The translations under genes and the position numbers were made by a program. This document shows, piece by piece, positions 41,901 through 53,276 of a DNA stretch of 64,000 nt. Position 1 is the first letter of the stretch. Every line of letters begins with the position of its first letter. The stretch lies in the NCBI RefSeq assembly GCF_964340395.1, contig NC_135553.1, positions 22,056,949 through 22,120,948 on the forward strand, written 5' to 3'. Source of the stretch: Glandiceps talaboti. Taxonomy: Eukaryota > Hemichordata > Enteropneusta > Spengelidae. The notes beneath the pieces are model-generated. The model did not search any database, had not been told where the DNA came from, and was given only the letters and a program-made list of their open reading frames with translations.

Positions 41901-42671
41901 AGATCAATGACTTAGCACACATAGGTGTATACTGTATGTGTTTGTCAGATCAATGCAAATAAGGTAAGACTTACAATATAGTAAGATAGGTATGTACCGT
42001 ATGTGTGTCAGATCAATGCAAGGTTTAGAAGACTTAGTAAAGATAGGTATGTATCATGTGTGTTTGTGAGGCCAATGACTGAGCACAGATAGATAGATAC
42101 ATGTATGTACCGTATATGTTTGTCAGATCAATGACTTAGCACAGACTGTGATAGTTAAATTACTTAAGTTCAAAATTGGTATGAACCACAGTTATTTCTT
42201 TCGATATGAGAAAATAAAATTTGTTAAACATCTATCTAGATGGTATACATGAAATGAAATGGTCATCATAAGTTCATAATGCTTTTTGAAAAATAGTGAT
42301 TTCCAAGGCAGCAGATTTAACTATTAATAACTAACTCTAAAGATGACTACAGCTGGTGATCTGGAGGTTAATTATTTCTGGTAAGCAAGTTTCTTAACAT
42401 GAAAGTTTCTATGGACTACCTATAGGTGAAATAAGTTTGCAAAAAGATGTACCCTTCATTAAAATGATTTCAGCAATTAGTGGTACAAAATGCCTTGATC
42501 TGTAAATTAAAAGATTTAATATTTTTTTATTTTATGACAGCTCTTGGTCAGGCCTGTGGAATGTCCTCTCGTCGTCATGTTGTTGCCTGTACTGTAATTG
42601 TCAATGCAGGATCGCATTTGAAGCCAAGTATTCGGGCTTTGAAGAAGAAACTTCAAAAGCTGTTTATCTGA
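35901..42671 (+). CDS. diverged SNU13-like paralogue (tandem duplicate)
   Basis: Exons 35901-35903 (ATG), 39331-39454, 41714-41851 and 42541-42671 give 131 aa with the same intron positions and phases as SNU13 upstream, so this is a DNA-level duplicate and not a retrocopy. No stop or frameshift is present. Conserved: [19 protein letters not shown], the G-x-N-E core of the kink-turn contact, [25 protein letters not shown]. Changed: Glu61-Pro62 becomes Ser-Thr, Lys86 becomes Met, and loop 9 VSRPVIA becomes MSSRRHVVA, with two extra residues and the Pro lost (human 15.5K numbering from memory). The C-terminus is strongly basic ([11 protein letters not shown]). It probably still has the fold and may bind a different or narrower RNA set; neutral drift is the alternative. 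Confidence 0.88.
36300..36460 (+). mobile_element. possible LINE 3' end with (AAT)n tail
   Basis: A T-rich stretch leads to tgggccgctggcctgaaata, then aagaataataataataatta. The simple tail suggests a 5'-truncated non-LTR element. A similar block on the opposite strand is at 11420-11500. Confidence 0.4.
36655..37330. repeat. dispersed tandem-like repeat ggtaacagacagtgttgaca
   Basis: Variants of taacagacagtgttgacat occur at about 36664, 36700, 36762, 37242 and 37285, in the first intron of the SNU13 paralogue. The array is interrupted at 36796-36904 by a foldback whose arms are caggcactcgaatcaatgta and its inverted counterpart. Confidence 0.55.
36796..36904. repeat. 110-bp foldback element
   Basis: Arms of about 35 bp (ataatatacacaggcactcg... 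and the inverted cgagtacctgtgataatat) surround a T-rich loop. It appears to have landed inside the ggtaacagacag repeat array. Confidence 0.6.
38724..38806. repeat. foldback inverted repeat
   Basis: The arms cagagacttgtcttggt and accaagacaagtctgtgg enclose gtaaactgtt / aacagtggtttac. It is in the first intron of the SNU13 paralogue. Confidence 0.6.
39678..39892. mobile_element. 215-bp MITE flanked by TTAA
   Basis: The ends TAACACTTGGCA and TGCCAAGTGTTA are perfect inverted repeats bounded by TTAA on both sides (39674-39677, 39893-39896). The arms continue inward (ctacagagac / gtctctgtac; ggcctct / agaggcc). A TTAA target suggests piggyBac-type mobilisation (inference). It lies in intron 2 of the SNU13 paralogue. 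Confidence 0.75.
40231..40285 (+). repeat. dispersed repeat shared with 16745-16815 in opposite orientation
   Basis: atatgagttacctaaggggc and the following cttgtcatttcggg match the reverse complement of the copy in the SUN 3' region (16784-16822). The two copies show it is interspersed. No structure beyond that is visible. Confidence 0.5.
40387..40646. mobile_element. foldback MITE with atgaaaatttctactcacag ends
   Basis: The left arm atgaaaatttctactcacag followed by agtcaaaatatttcttgga pairs with the right arm tccaagaaatattttgactc... A second inverted match lies inside (gtgtactacaatgagctatt / aatagcccattgtagtacac). Nearly the whole element is self-complementary. A deleted relative is at 6486-6539. 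Confidence 0.75.
40957..41330. mobile_element. foldback element, about 375 bp
   Basis: Left arm blocks tatagttcttata, actacatctccactcac, gtcattattctagcacaaa pair in order with right arm blocks ttagaataacgac, gagtggagatgattgtagta, cttataggaactagacta. The 98-codon open frame across it is a by-product of the element. Confidence 0.65.
41820..42150 (+). repeat. minisatellite derived from an exon-intron junction
   Basis: The end of exon 41714-41851 (tgtaccgtatgtgtttgtca gatcaatgc) and its donor are followed by five decayed tandem copies starting near 41882, 41928, 41993, 42048 and 42105, spaced about 45-65 bp. Some copies still read the coding motif YVFVRSM, and the one near 41963 retains aaggtaagac, a donor-like sequence. 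Confidence 0.85.
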
Positions 42672-42871
42672 GAATCCATTGAGCTTGGATAGTTAAACAG
42701 AAAGTTGTTTCTGCTGCTGCTTATAGCTAGATAGTAAAAATGATAGAAAACTTAGTTTGTCGCTATTTAACCAGTCCCAGCAAAGACCAAATCTCCTGAA
42801 ATGATCAAATTGAAAGGTCCAGGAAATCAGAGTGACTCCCAATGTGTGAACCAAAGTACAGAATAAGTCAG

Positions 42872-43367
42872 TAGCCCCATCTAGACATAGGATAATCCTA
42901 CCACAGGCAGTCCTACCTGATGTAAGCTGTGTTTATGTCTATGACCATAATAAGGTTATGGTATAGATGTCATACAATTCCTCCTGAACCCATTCTGATT
43001 CGCTCCTGAGGAATATGTTGTGACCTAATGAAACTTTGTTTGTGTTATTGAGACACAATTTCTTGGGATTTATTGCTAAAAACAATGGACTAGGAACCAT
43101 AATTATCAACTAAAACAACAAAATGGGGTTAGCAGAAAACTGCAAATCTGTTATGTTTTATACAACAGGAGGTCAGAAGCCTTTCAGGACAGAACGTATC
43201 CACACAGCACATATACTCAGGAGGGTTTCAGGAAATCATTCGATGGTGTCCTAAGTCAGGACAGTTTCAGGACTGGTTCAGGATACGTTTGCGTCTACAC
43301 GTACACGCCTCAAACTCTCCTGAATTCAACCTCATGTAGGATCTTCAGTGCTGTCTAGATGGGGCTA
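42872..43367. mobile_element. non-autonomous DNA transposon with TAGCCCCATCTAGACA ends
   Basis: TAGCCCCATCTAGACA at the left pairs exactly with TGTCTAGATGGGGCTA at the right. The terminal TA could be the target duplication. The interior has recurring caggac / ttcagga motifs, possibly transposase binding sites. About 496 bp, no coding content, 200 bp downstream of the SNU13 paralogue. Confidence 0.8.
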
Positions 43368-43580
43368 ATGTCTTCCACAAAGTTCAAGGGATATACAGAA
43401 TTATGATGCAAAATTTTCAATTTTTAAAAATGTATTCTGAAGTTTCTTATGAATCATTTTCATGACAAGAATACAAATCATAAAATCGTAAATTGAAGTA
43501 ACAGCTGTATTTTTAACTCGATGCTTACCAATATTCAGAGATTTTAATATATCCAGCAAATGAGAAATTGTTCTTGCTTT

Positions 43581-43778
43581 TTAAAAATCATGTAGTTCCT
43601 CATCAGCATAATTTTTAGGCTTGTAGTAAAACCTTGGATCTGCGTTTTGGGGTTGCTGACTAAAGCTCACTGAATGAGTACCTGTGGGTGCCACCCAGTA
43701 AGCAGAATAGCCCTCGGGGTCTAGCAGCTTGGCTACATAATGGTGTACCTTAACAGTAGTCGGTATATATTTTGGCAT
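43581..43778 (-). CDS. small open reading frame, 65 aa, unknown
   Basis: An ATG-to-stop frame with a balanced, coding-like composition (rich in Pro, Tyr, Lys, Asp; start MPKYIPTTVKVHHYVAKLL, end NYADEELHDF) and more G/C at third positions than its surroundings. It has no signal peptide, membrane segment or known motif that I recognise. It stands alone between the SNU13 paralogue and the KY-like gene. It could be a small single-exon gene, a terminal exon of a minus-strand gene, or chance. Confidence 0.35.
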   Translation of the reverse strand: MPKYIPTTVKVHHYVAKLLDPEGYSAYWVAPTGTHSVSFSQQPQNADPRFYYKPKNYADEELHDF

Positions 43779-43799
43779 TAAATTTATTTTAGCTGAATA

Positions 43800-46700
43800 T
43801 GCACAGAAGGTCTTTCAACAGAAATAAGTCACACTAAACTACATTTTGTACTAAGTACTTTACCTATATGTTATGCATATATTCATTTGTAGCTGTTGTG
43901 AAACGTGTCAACAACATGCAGTTGCACTGAATATGAAGCTAACTGAATGAGATATCCGTATTTTCTGCTTTCTTTACAGTCTGCCATAGCAAACACATAA
44001 ACAAAAGCAAAACATTAATATCAGAAAATCAGGAAAAATAACCCCGAAAGGTGATCTGCATCCTCAAGTATACCTGACACATCCTAAATTGTCATTCGAC
44101 CAAATTTTTCATGTTCCAAAATAAATCTCTTTACAGTATGCATGAAAATGGTATCATCCATTCATATGTGAAATTCTTGCAGCCACACGTAATGTACAGA
44201 TAGGTGAGGGGGCTATGTGTTCTACTAAGACTTGTTTCTTCTATTGATGTGTTACAAGTAACCAAGTGACTCAGTAACTTGGCTGTAGAGTAAATTGTAG
44301 TATTCTGTTTCTCGTCGTGACATCAACATTAACCTCACCATTATGCAATTATATGAAGTGCATATTTTACATGTAACTGAAATTTTTGGAAATTTCTAGG
44401 ATTCTTTTCACACTGATTGACACTTTTCAGATAACGTCTTTTTAATGTAAATCTCTGCTAGATTTGCAATGCCATTTCCTAGAAATTCAACATAGGCCAA
44501 AAAAATCAATGTAAAAATAGCTTGACAAGACAAAGTGAGAGATAACAAGTTTAGATATACACATTACTTCACTGTCGGGATTGTGAAAAATTTACATAGA
44601 ATGTATTAGACTCGTGTGGTTGAAGCTAGTCAGTGACCCTAAATGGTACATGGCAATAGATATCATTCAGACAGTTTGCAGTGCAGAGACATCTGGCAAG
44701 TGATTCATATTTTGCTATGTTGTAATATCAAAACTCTTCTCCTGTTAACTACTTTTGCGATTGTTATCTTTTGCACAATCTGCCACAAAATGGCTAGTTC
44801 CAATGCCCTATTGACCAAGGTCCAGGGGTTATACTGTTAGCTATACAACTGATGAAAAAAACCCGGTGTGATTGCTTCAATGAAGTGAGCTAAGAGAAGA
44901 CTTCATGCAAAGATAAATAAATGTAAGACAAGATAACTGATAGAAAAACAACAGCGAGTGTCTCTGCTGTAGGTTGAGACACACTTTTATCATGTTGGCA
45001 GAATAAACTTTTAGTTAAGTAAAAGTGCACTCGATTGTTATGACATGTAGTCTGCTAGTCAGTAAATAGTGTTATGAGATCTGTGATCCTGGATCTATCC
45101 TGTGGGACTTTGACAAGTTACTGACACTAATCACATTGTATATCTTTGCATGAACCTTGTCTCATTCCTGATTGCCATGAGCAAGCAAACACACCGGTGT
45201 TATTTTGCGAGTTGTATAAACATGTAATTGTTGTGGGAGAACAATCTATATTTCAGGCTGTACAGTATATTACACATGTTGGCAACCAGTGACTGTACCA
45301 CAATGACAGCTGTGAAAGTTCTACAGCTTGAATACTTGGTATATCAATGAATGTCACACCTTTGTCATACATTTGGAACTCAAAACTTAAAATCACACAC
45401 AGATGTCAGTCCTTACCATTCACATGTAATGGTACTTGTATACTGTAGAAGTACAGTAGAGATGGTTCACACTGAAGGGAATAAGCACTCAGGAGTCATG
45501 AATATTCATTGTCCAACCATGAATATATTATTTCTGTTGACTCCCATGATGCAATGTCTCACAGCAAAGATAGCCTATAAAGGCACAAGATCAACTTGCA
45601 GGTGATGTAAAATCATGAAATGACTCTCCAGAATCCATAGTTTATGAAAGTGTGTCTATTTCCTAGAGTCGTGTTCACTTTTAACATGTACTTGTATAGT
45701 ATACTTAATATGTAAATTTCGAAATTGACAATTGTAAAACTGCTCAATATAAACAGTCATTCTTTGTAAAAACACTAGTAGACTGGAACCATCTGAACAA
45801 TAGTACTGTGTGCACTAAATTGTGACGCTTTTAAAATGGCAGTCACTGTCAAAAACCATTCTGACAAATGCTCTCCCCCGGTGTGTTATTCCTTACCCAG
45901 GACCTACACTGTAACTATACAGATGTACTTGTGTACTATACTTAATATGTACTTGTATACTATACTTATGTACTTGTATGTTCCTTGGCTCAGGAAGTTT
46001 TAAACTTTGAATAGTCATGTAGTTTTTGCACTTGCTTTGTTGTGTTGTGTGTATAATAAATGTACTGCTATGCAGCAGGATAATACATTGAATACAATGA
46101 TATGGTACTGTCTTATGTTATCTGTTGTTGATATATTGTATAATGACATGACCAAGTCCAAATGACTCTTGCAGTTGATTTCTTGAATACTCCCAGATTT
46201 GCTGCATGTTTTCTTTAATTCAAGGATTCAGGGGTTTAGATTTAATTGTTCATACCCACATCAGAGAATTGTTTTCTTCTAGCTCTGATTTGTTTTATTC
46301 TTATTTGTTGTTACATTTGGTATACCTAGGCTATGATAGCTGAAATGAAAACTAACTGAACTCCTGGAAATAAATATATTTCAGTCAAATTTTGATTGGT
46401 AGAAGTTTGGGGGAGAGTCATATTTTAGGAAATGGAAATAGCTAGGGGAGGGTCACATTTTACCATGACTCAATTTTGTTATTTTACTATTATTTTGTGA
46501 TTTTGGTTGAAAAAGTTATGCATGAGCCTACAGACCAATCCAGTCACACCCCTTGTCTTGTTTGTATAGTGTATATATAGAAACATGGTATATTGTTCCA
46601 ACTGTATACAGGCCTGTGTATACTTTTATATAGATAGTTAGGCCTAAAAAAATTGTGTGGTTTCGATTACGCTCAATTTTAGAATACATGGGGTAAGTAG

Positions 46701-48600
46701 ATTATTTATTATATATGTGTGTGTGTGTGTGTGTGTATTTGTAGCTTACATTCTTAAGACAATGCTAAATTTTTAAAAAAACAAAACTTATTTATTTGAA
46801 TGAATGAATGAATGAATGAATGAATGAAAAATTAAGCTATGTTAAAGATGTATAGGACAATTTCATTTGTTATAAATGTATTTATCAAATTTTTGAAGTT
46901 TGCATTTGTCATTTCAGATCCTGCATAATTGCTGAAAATCATTAATTATGTAAATTACTCAATAGCTAGGCTTTCAAGTTGTAGGGGTTTTCAACATCAA
47001 AGTATCATTCATTCTTGAGATATTACCTAATCACCGAAAATCGTTGTTTATGCAAATGTATATTCCCATTAATGTTTATGGAATGTATACCTGGATCTTG
47101 TACTATTGAAGGTATATGATTTGGGTCAAAAAATATCAATTTTAGTCAAAAAAATTAAACTAAAAAGTCAGATCGATCTGAAATTTGGTGGGAACGTTTA
47201 TATTGGTGCTAAGAACTGTTCAATAACATGGTGATGATCCCATCACTGATATGCAAATTAGGTCCAAAAATATGTTTGTTTGGTCAAAATCTATTCCAAA
47301 AATAGTTCTCTTCAACAACATGAAATTTGTACCTTTTTGCATATGTGACAGTATACTCTCTTACACTCCTGGGTGCTTCGCGTCGCTAAAAGGGTTGTTT
47401 TGTACTTCATAATTGTACTCGAATATCCTTGTACTGTGCGCCCTCATCGATCACATAGGGCTAACCATTCGTTGACGTGTTACAGCGTAAATAATGCAAG
47501 CATTGAAGTCGAAGTAGGTGCTGTGACGGTGTTAAATAATTGAAAGGGTCTCTTGTATGTGCATATGTGTGTCGTCACAAAACGAAATACACTGTATAGC
47601 AACTGTGGAATCGGACTCTGTAGTATCGATTAAATTAGCATATTGGGCTATACATGTGAAAGATATTTTTACTTTGTACACGATATCCTGCCACCATTTG
47701 GTATGTAGACAACAATTGCTTTTGCTCCGATCCAACGCGTGGTAACAGAACCAGAAGTTCAATTATTTCCCGTTGTGATGATGACGCATGCTGAGACAAC
47801 ATTGCTCTTATTCTGACAGTACAGCCGGTGAGAGATTTTCTAAACATAATCTATTAAAGTATACTAGAAACAGTGAAGACGTGGGTCGACTTAGAAACTA
47901 AAAACGTATGTATATGTACGTATATGATAGCTACATCGTCGTGTGTCGATGAGTAATGTCGGCATAAGTCTTGGTGAGTGTAACCAATGTGAACACCTGT
48001 GGGGAAACACTGTATATCATCCCATCCTGCAGTGCAGTTTATCACGATCTATCATTATGTTAGCTGAGCACCGTATATGCTAGTAATAAAGAAGGTCACT
48101 GTATATAGCTACCAAGTTATTCACAAACAATACCATTAATGCATTCGGGGTTTGTTGTTCAAACTGCATACTTTATGAACGTTTCGCCTTGGTTTTTCAC
48201 TGACTGGTTATGACAATCAATACATGTTTACTGTTACAGTATAACTATCATATTCCTTGAAGCGAAAACATTTCTTTGGCCCCAGCAGTGTTATCCAATA
48301 CCACAAATAATTTTAAGGCAGTCTTGTTTACGTTTGTGCCAATACACCAATCAACCACCGAAAATCTTTCATAGTTCCAATATCATACCTGTCGACTACT
48401 AAAATGCAAAGTTAAACATTTCCAATTATGGGTTACTCTGACTGCATCGCTTGTAGCATGTGTTAATTGGTTCCAGGACTTTTGGGTTTCTCTCAGGTGC
48501 ATGACCTTGAAAGCAATAAAGCTAGTATTCCATTATTTCCAATGTATTTCAATGTCAATTATCTTAATAGAGTCTTAAAAATTCTCCCGTTTAATTCATA
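43800..48600. other. intergenic region upstream of the KY-like gene
   Basis: No supportable gene. It contains short local duplications of gtacttgtatactatactta (about 45690-45980), a (TG)n tract (about 46716-46736), a (GAAT)n tract (about 46797-46828) and an AT-rich, possibly dispersed segment at about 46850-47370 (aaatttggtgggaacgttta and similar). From about 47400 the sequence becomes less AT-rich towards the KY-like start. Confidence 0.5.
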
Positions 48601-48665
48601 TTTCAGCACATCGATGGGCTGCTAAGTTAGTGTGAAATCTGAACTCTAATACTCTCGACGCAACT

Positions 48666-50114
48666 ATGGGATGTGGCAGTTCTGAAGCATTTAATAGTGA
48701 AAGCGATCAAACACAGAAGAACACTTTAACTCAAGAGGTTATGGAGTGTGAAGGAAAAAACAAGGACGGGAAACGAAGGAATTATGAAAGGCCGAAATTC
48801 TTGACGATTGAAGACACATTTTGGGAGGGAAAACGAATGCTGATACCTGATTTCGAAGTGCTTGGAACACTCGATGTTTATGCAACAAATGTAAGAAAAT
48901 ATCAATCTACGGTGATCTCAGAGGGGTGTAAACCCCCCCCCCCCCCCACTTAAATATCTATCACCACGTATTAACTGCATGACGTGATTTGGGCGTAAAG
49001 CGATTCTTGCCTGATACCGATTGCAGTGAAACTCAGTGGGGATATTTGGGTGCCTAGATGGTGGATTGTTTAAGGCTACTGCATGGTCAGTTATTTTATG
49101 ATGATCAAACAGATATATATACGGCTTGCCCGAAATCTGCGAGTTGCCGGTTTCAGCTGCAGTCTGTATGTGGTAACATTTATTTCCGAAGGGCTAAATA
49201 CATTAGGCAAGAATTGAACCATACTTATGCCACACTCACGCCATTTGTATACTTAGGGATCTGGTAGGATACAAAGGTTGTTTGTGAAGGATTTATGCTC
49301 CCCAGGGAATTGAAGTTATATAGTTGTAATAGTAGTAGTTGGGTAGTTGTGCCGATGTATGTCATGTCAGGGGTAATCAACTGTAAAGCGCCAGTTTATA
49401 CCTTATATCAGTAAAGCAACAAGATCAACAGCACAGATATACAAATAAAAACTGGTACAAATTGTTGAATTACTTATAGAACCCACAAAGGCAAAGACAA
49501 TGATCACCACATTCATTGAGGAAGGCGTTATAAATTATGCTGAGTGTGACTAAATTCAACAAGACTGTCCAAATACTCAACCCCTTAACAAATTAGATAA
49601 CCTTGCCCAAACTTTGCAGTTGTGCTACAGTGTCATTGACGCTATTTTATATCATATCTCAATACCTAGTGTGAGCTCTTCTAGTTATTAGACACGCATG
49701 ATTCAAAATATTTTATTACTGATAATTAATACAAGTATTAATAAAAAAGATAACCAAACATCATACGGACACTTCCCCTCTAAACATAATTTTTGTCTAA
49801 CTCAAATTTCAGGCGCCAGCATTTCTTAAAGACGACCACCGAAAGTTGGTAAACTTCTTGATTCAACCAGCCAAAACTGACGTAGAAAGAGTCCGTGTTC
49901 TGTTTCAATGGATTATAGAAAACGTAACGTATGACGTAGAGTATCTGAAATCACCTGACGTGTCAAAGGTCGAATTAACACCAGCCAGTATCATTGTCAA
50001 GGGTAAAACAGTCTCTCGTGGATATGCTATTTTATTCGAATATATGTGCACGTAAGTTACAACTACTTTAAATATCTTTGATTTGAATTTTCTCGTCGTT
50101 ATGTGTGTTATTAC

Positions 50115-50145
<31 letters not shown>

Positions 50146-50183
50146 TGTATGTATGTATGTATGTATGTATGTATGTATGTATG

Positions 50184-50214
<31 letters not shown>

Positions 50215-52687
50215 CCAATAAGCTTTAAGATTTATACTCGTATAATGTGTTACAGAAAATGTCTTCTGTACTCAGTATTAGCTTATATAATTACATAACC
50301 CACAGAATAGATCTTCACGTTTGTATTACCTCTAGCTATAGTTGGCTATACGAATGTATCACAGGACATTCCATTTTATATTGTATGGTGAAATAAAAAA
50401 CAACTTAATCAAATTGCAGAATGGCTGGCGTTGACTGTGAAATAATATCTGGTGCTACCAAAGGACTGAATTATAAACCCGGTCACGTGTTCCAAAGTGA
50501 CCAATACGGTCTACCTGATATCACTAATGATCCAACAGCGCACGCGTGGAATAAAGTGAGACTTGATGGTGACTGGTATCTATGTGATTGTACACGGCCT
50601 GATCTAGCAGTTTCTGGTAAATAAAACAACATATATATAGCACTAGATAACACGATATTTGGAATTCACAGTTCTGAATTCAGAAACACAATTAGTCGTC
50701 CAGGGGTTTTAGTGTAGAAAATCGAATTCAAAATAAGTTAACTCGTAGATAACATTTTGCATACAGAACTCACTATTTTGATCGAAGATGAAATAAGTTG
50801 TTTAGTTGTTGGTAGGTTTGCATAAGAAATTGATTTCTCAAGGAGGAATATTTCCACATCAGAAAAGTTATTATCACATATTTTTGAAAGCTGTAGTAAG
50901 TTTCTCCGGATCCGTTCTCACAAAACATTTGCTGGAACAACTTCTTGTATGATTGCTATCGAGAGACATGGTTCATGTTTGCGACGATGCTTGTTGTAAA
51001 TATTGATGACTTATTCTTATTGATTTGTTTCTGCAAACACTGTTACCTTAAAGGGTTCATTTTTGTACTTATTTAACCTTTTTTTTCAGAATCAAGTAAG
51101 AAGCGCCATATAACCACTGGTAGCCCTTGGGAAAGTCATTTCCTTGCCGATCCAGATAGCTTTCTGTCAACTCACTTCCCATTGGATGATGGCATCAGTC
51201 TAGTTTACGAACAGTTTGTAGAGAACCCTGTCTCAGATATTCGAAGATGGACCAATCAGATGAGTCGTCACAGCGGATTCTTCACATTTGACATGAGGCT
51301 CCTAACAACCGACAAGAGCATCCTTGAAGCAGATGAAGAAAACCGTGTCGTAATCCAACTGAGGGCGCCCTATCCGATGAAATACACCTGTAAACTGTCC
51401 GAGTTTAAGTCAAAGAAGAACTACGGCGAAAAACACACAATGATTTACACATTGTATGACGAAGTTACCGTGGAAATTCTCTTGCCAAAGTCAGGGGAGT
51501 ATTTGTTTGCTCTATATGCTGTCCCAACGCATGCAGACGATCAGCTCTCTTCATCCAGTTATTGTATCATTAAATGTAAAGTTGTTGGGAATTCGACTAA
51601 AAACAACAAGAGCGTAATTAGTAACAACATCTTGGGCCAAAACGTGGAATTCATAATGTCTGGTTATGAGGTACATTACAATGATGACAGCCCAATCATA
51701 ACGACTGACAACGGTGAGACAACTATTACAGTAGACTTACCGAAAACGTTTAATGGCTCGGATATGCGTTACTATTTAGCCCATGAAAGTAATAAAGACA
51801 TCAGTGAAGCTAAATACGTGTATGCCGAGAGAGACAATTATAAAGCTATTTTTCATTTCAATTTACCAGAGATCGGTGATTACTCTTTCAGTATATCAAT
51901 AAATACCGAGGAAAAAGACTGGTTCTTCGGAGCCGGGTACCTAATACGCTGCCAGGGCGTTTCCTCTGAGCTTTTCCCTGATGGTGACAGAAAAGTGTGG
52001 GGTCCGACGAAAGATTTCTATGACATGGGACTTGAAGTTGACGGTGACTGTTCATCAACTCTCGTGGCTAGCGCTGGGCGATGCACTCTGAAACTTAAAT
52101 CGAAAAGCGATGTCGTTTTTCGTTACGGTTTGATCGATGGAAGTGGTTCCAGACAAAACACAGCAGAAATGATTTTCATGGACCGGAATATTGACAGTCA
52201 ACTCACGACGTTTATTATGCGATTTCCAAATACTGGATACTACAAATTCGATATTTTCGCCTCCAAACCTGGTGAATCGAGTAGTAAATTTGTTGGACAA
52301 TGGTTAGTGCACGTCACATCGCCATTTATTGGAGAGCTTTATCCGACACACAGTGGAACATGGGGACCAAGTGAAAAATTTCGTGACTTAGGGCTTCAAA
52401 TTTCTGGAAACCTTTCTTGCGTTTTCAAAGCTACGGCGGGAGTTTGTGAAATTGTAATGATTAATGCGCAGAATATCGAACGTGGATATCATGTAAAACG
52501 ATCTCAGAATGATATCCCCGATGAATGCATTAACGAAACGAGCTCTGGAAATAACATAACCTATCACGTCAAACTACGTGATGAAGGATTCTACAAATTC
52601 GAATATTTCGGGAGAACTAGGGGAACTGTTCAATACGAGTATTTAGGTTCGTGGTTAATAGACAATAGTACCTGCTATGACGGATAG
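48666..52687 (+). CDS. KY/hillarin-like transglutaminase-fold protein, catalytic Cys replaced
   Basis: Kyphoscoliosis-peptidase-type protein, a family linked to muscle Z-disc and cytoskeletal maintenance (KY) and to cytokinesis-associated hillarin (family knowledge). Exons 48666-48890, 49813-50051, 50420-50616 and 51090-52687 join in frame to 752 aa; human KY is 661. It starts MGCGSS, a good N-myristoylation site with an adjacent Cys for palmitoylation. Residues about 85-215 form the transglutaminase-like domain: VRVLFQWIIENVTYD, then KTVSRGYAILFEYM where active members have Cys-x-Gly-Tyr (here Ser143), then HAWNKVRLDGDWYLCDCT with His196 and Asp211 kept. After SHFLADPDSFLSTHFPLDDG come tandem beta-rich repeats; the last two begin WGPTKDFYDMGLEV and WGPSEKFRDLGLQI. 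It is therefore probably non-catalytic. AATAAA lies about 205 bp after the stop. Confidence 0.9.
50115..50213 (+). repeat. (GTAT)n microsatellite in KY-like intron
   Basis: About 24 uninterrupted tetranucleotide units starting 63 bp after the donor of exon 49813-50051. Confidence 0.97.
51090..52687 (+). CDS. last exon of KY-like gene: KY-type beta repeats
   Basis: A single 1.6-kb exon encodes 531 residues, more than two thirds of the protein. It carries the SHFLADP...THFPLDDG junction typical of KY/hillarin proteins. At least four related beta-rich segments of about 110-130 residues follow; the third and fourth share (V/T)WGP(T/S)(K/E)(D/K)F(Y/R)D(M/L)GL, a downstream (A)xAGxC, and a (Y)YKF(D/E) near their ends. 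The exon has higher GC and more CpG than the neighbouring introns. Confidence 0.85.
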
Positions 52688-52891
52688 CTGATTTCCCTGG
52701 CAGGCCAAGATAGACAAGTCTACTCTTATCGCAGTTGGCCCGCTAAGAACCAACACTGGACTTCCGTTCATAGGTGTTGTCTGAAACTACCAAATGACAT
52801 CATATCGCATTGAACGTAACTGCCCTCTACGACAATCTTATATATAATTTTGTTTTTCTAAAGTCTCTTCATATCGGTCCACAGTTAAGAC

Positions 52892-52897
52892 AATAAA
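52892..52897 (+). terminator. poly(A) signal AATAAA of KY-like gene
   Basis: AATAAA in agacaataaatgtgtc, about 205 bp after the stop. Confidence 0.55.
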
Positions 52898-53130
52898 TGT
52901 GTCCTCTACAAAGAGTTTAGAGGATTATGTTGATGAAACCCGTTGTTCTGTTGTCTTTTATGTCTTTTATTTGTTTCCAGTTAAATTTCAATGACATATT
53001 AGTACTACTTCAACTGAAGGATGTATTACACTCAGATGGCCGACTGGGAGATAAACCACGCCTAGCAAGCTTAAGTTCAGAAAAACTTGATAAACAACGG
53101 GGTGCATATGTAAACTCCATTATCCAGTTA

Positions 53131-53276
<146 letters not shown>

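Noticed and set aside
35901-42671. SNU13 paralogue as a processed pseudogene
   Set aside because: It retains all three introns at the same positions and phases, and has no stop or frameshift.
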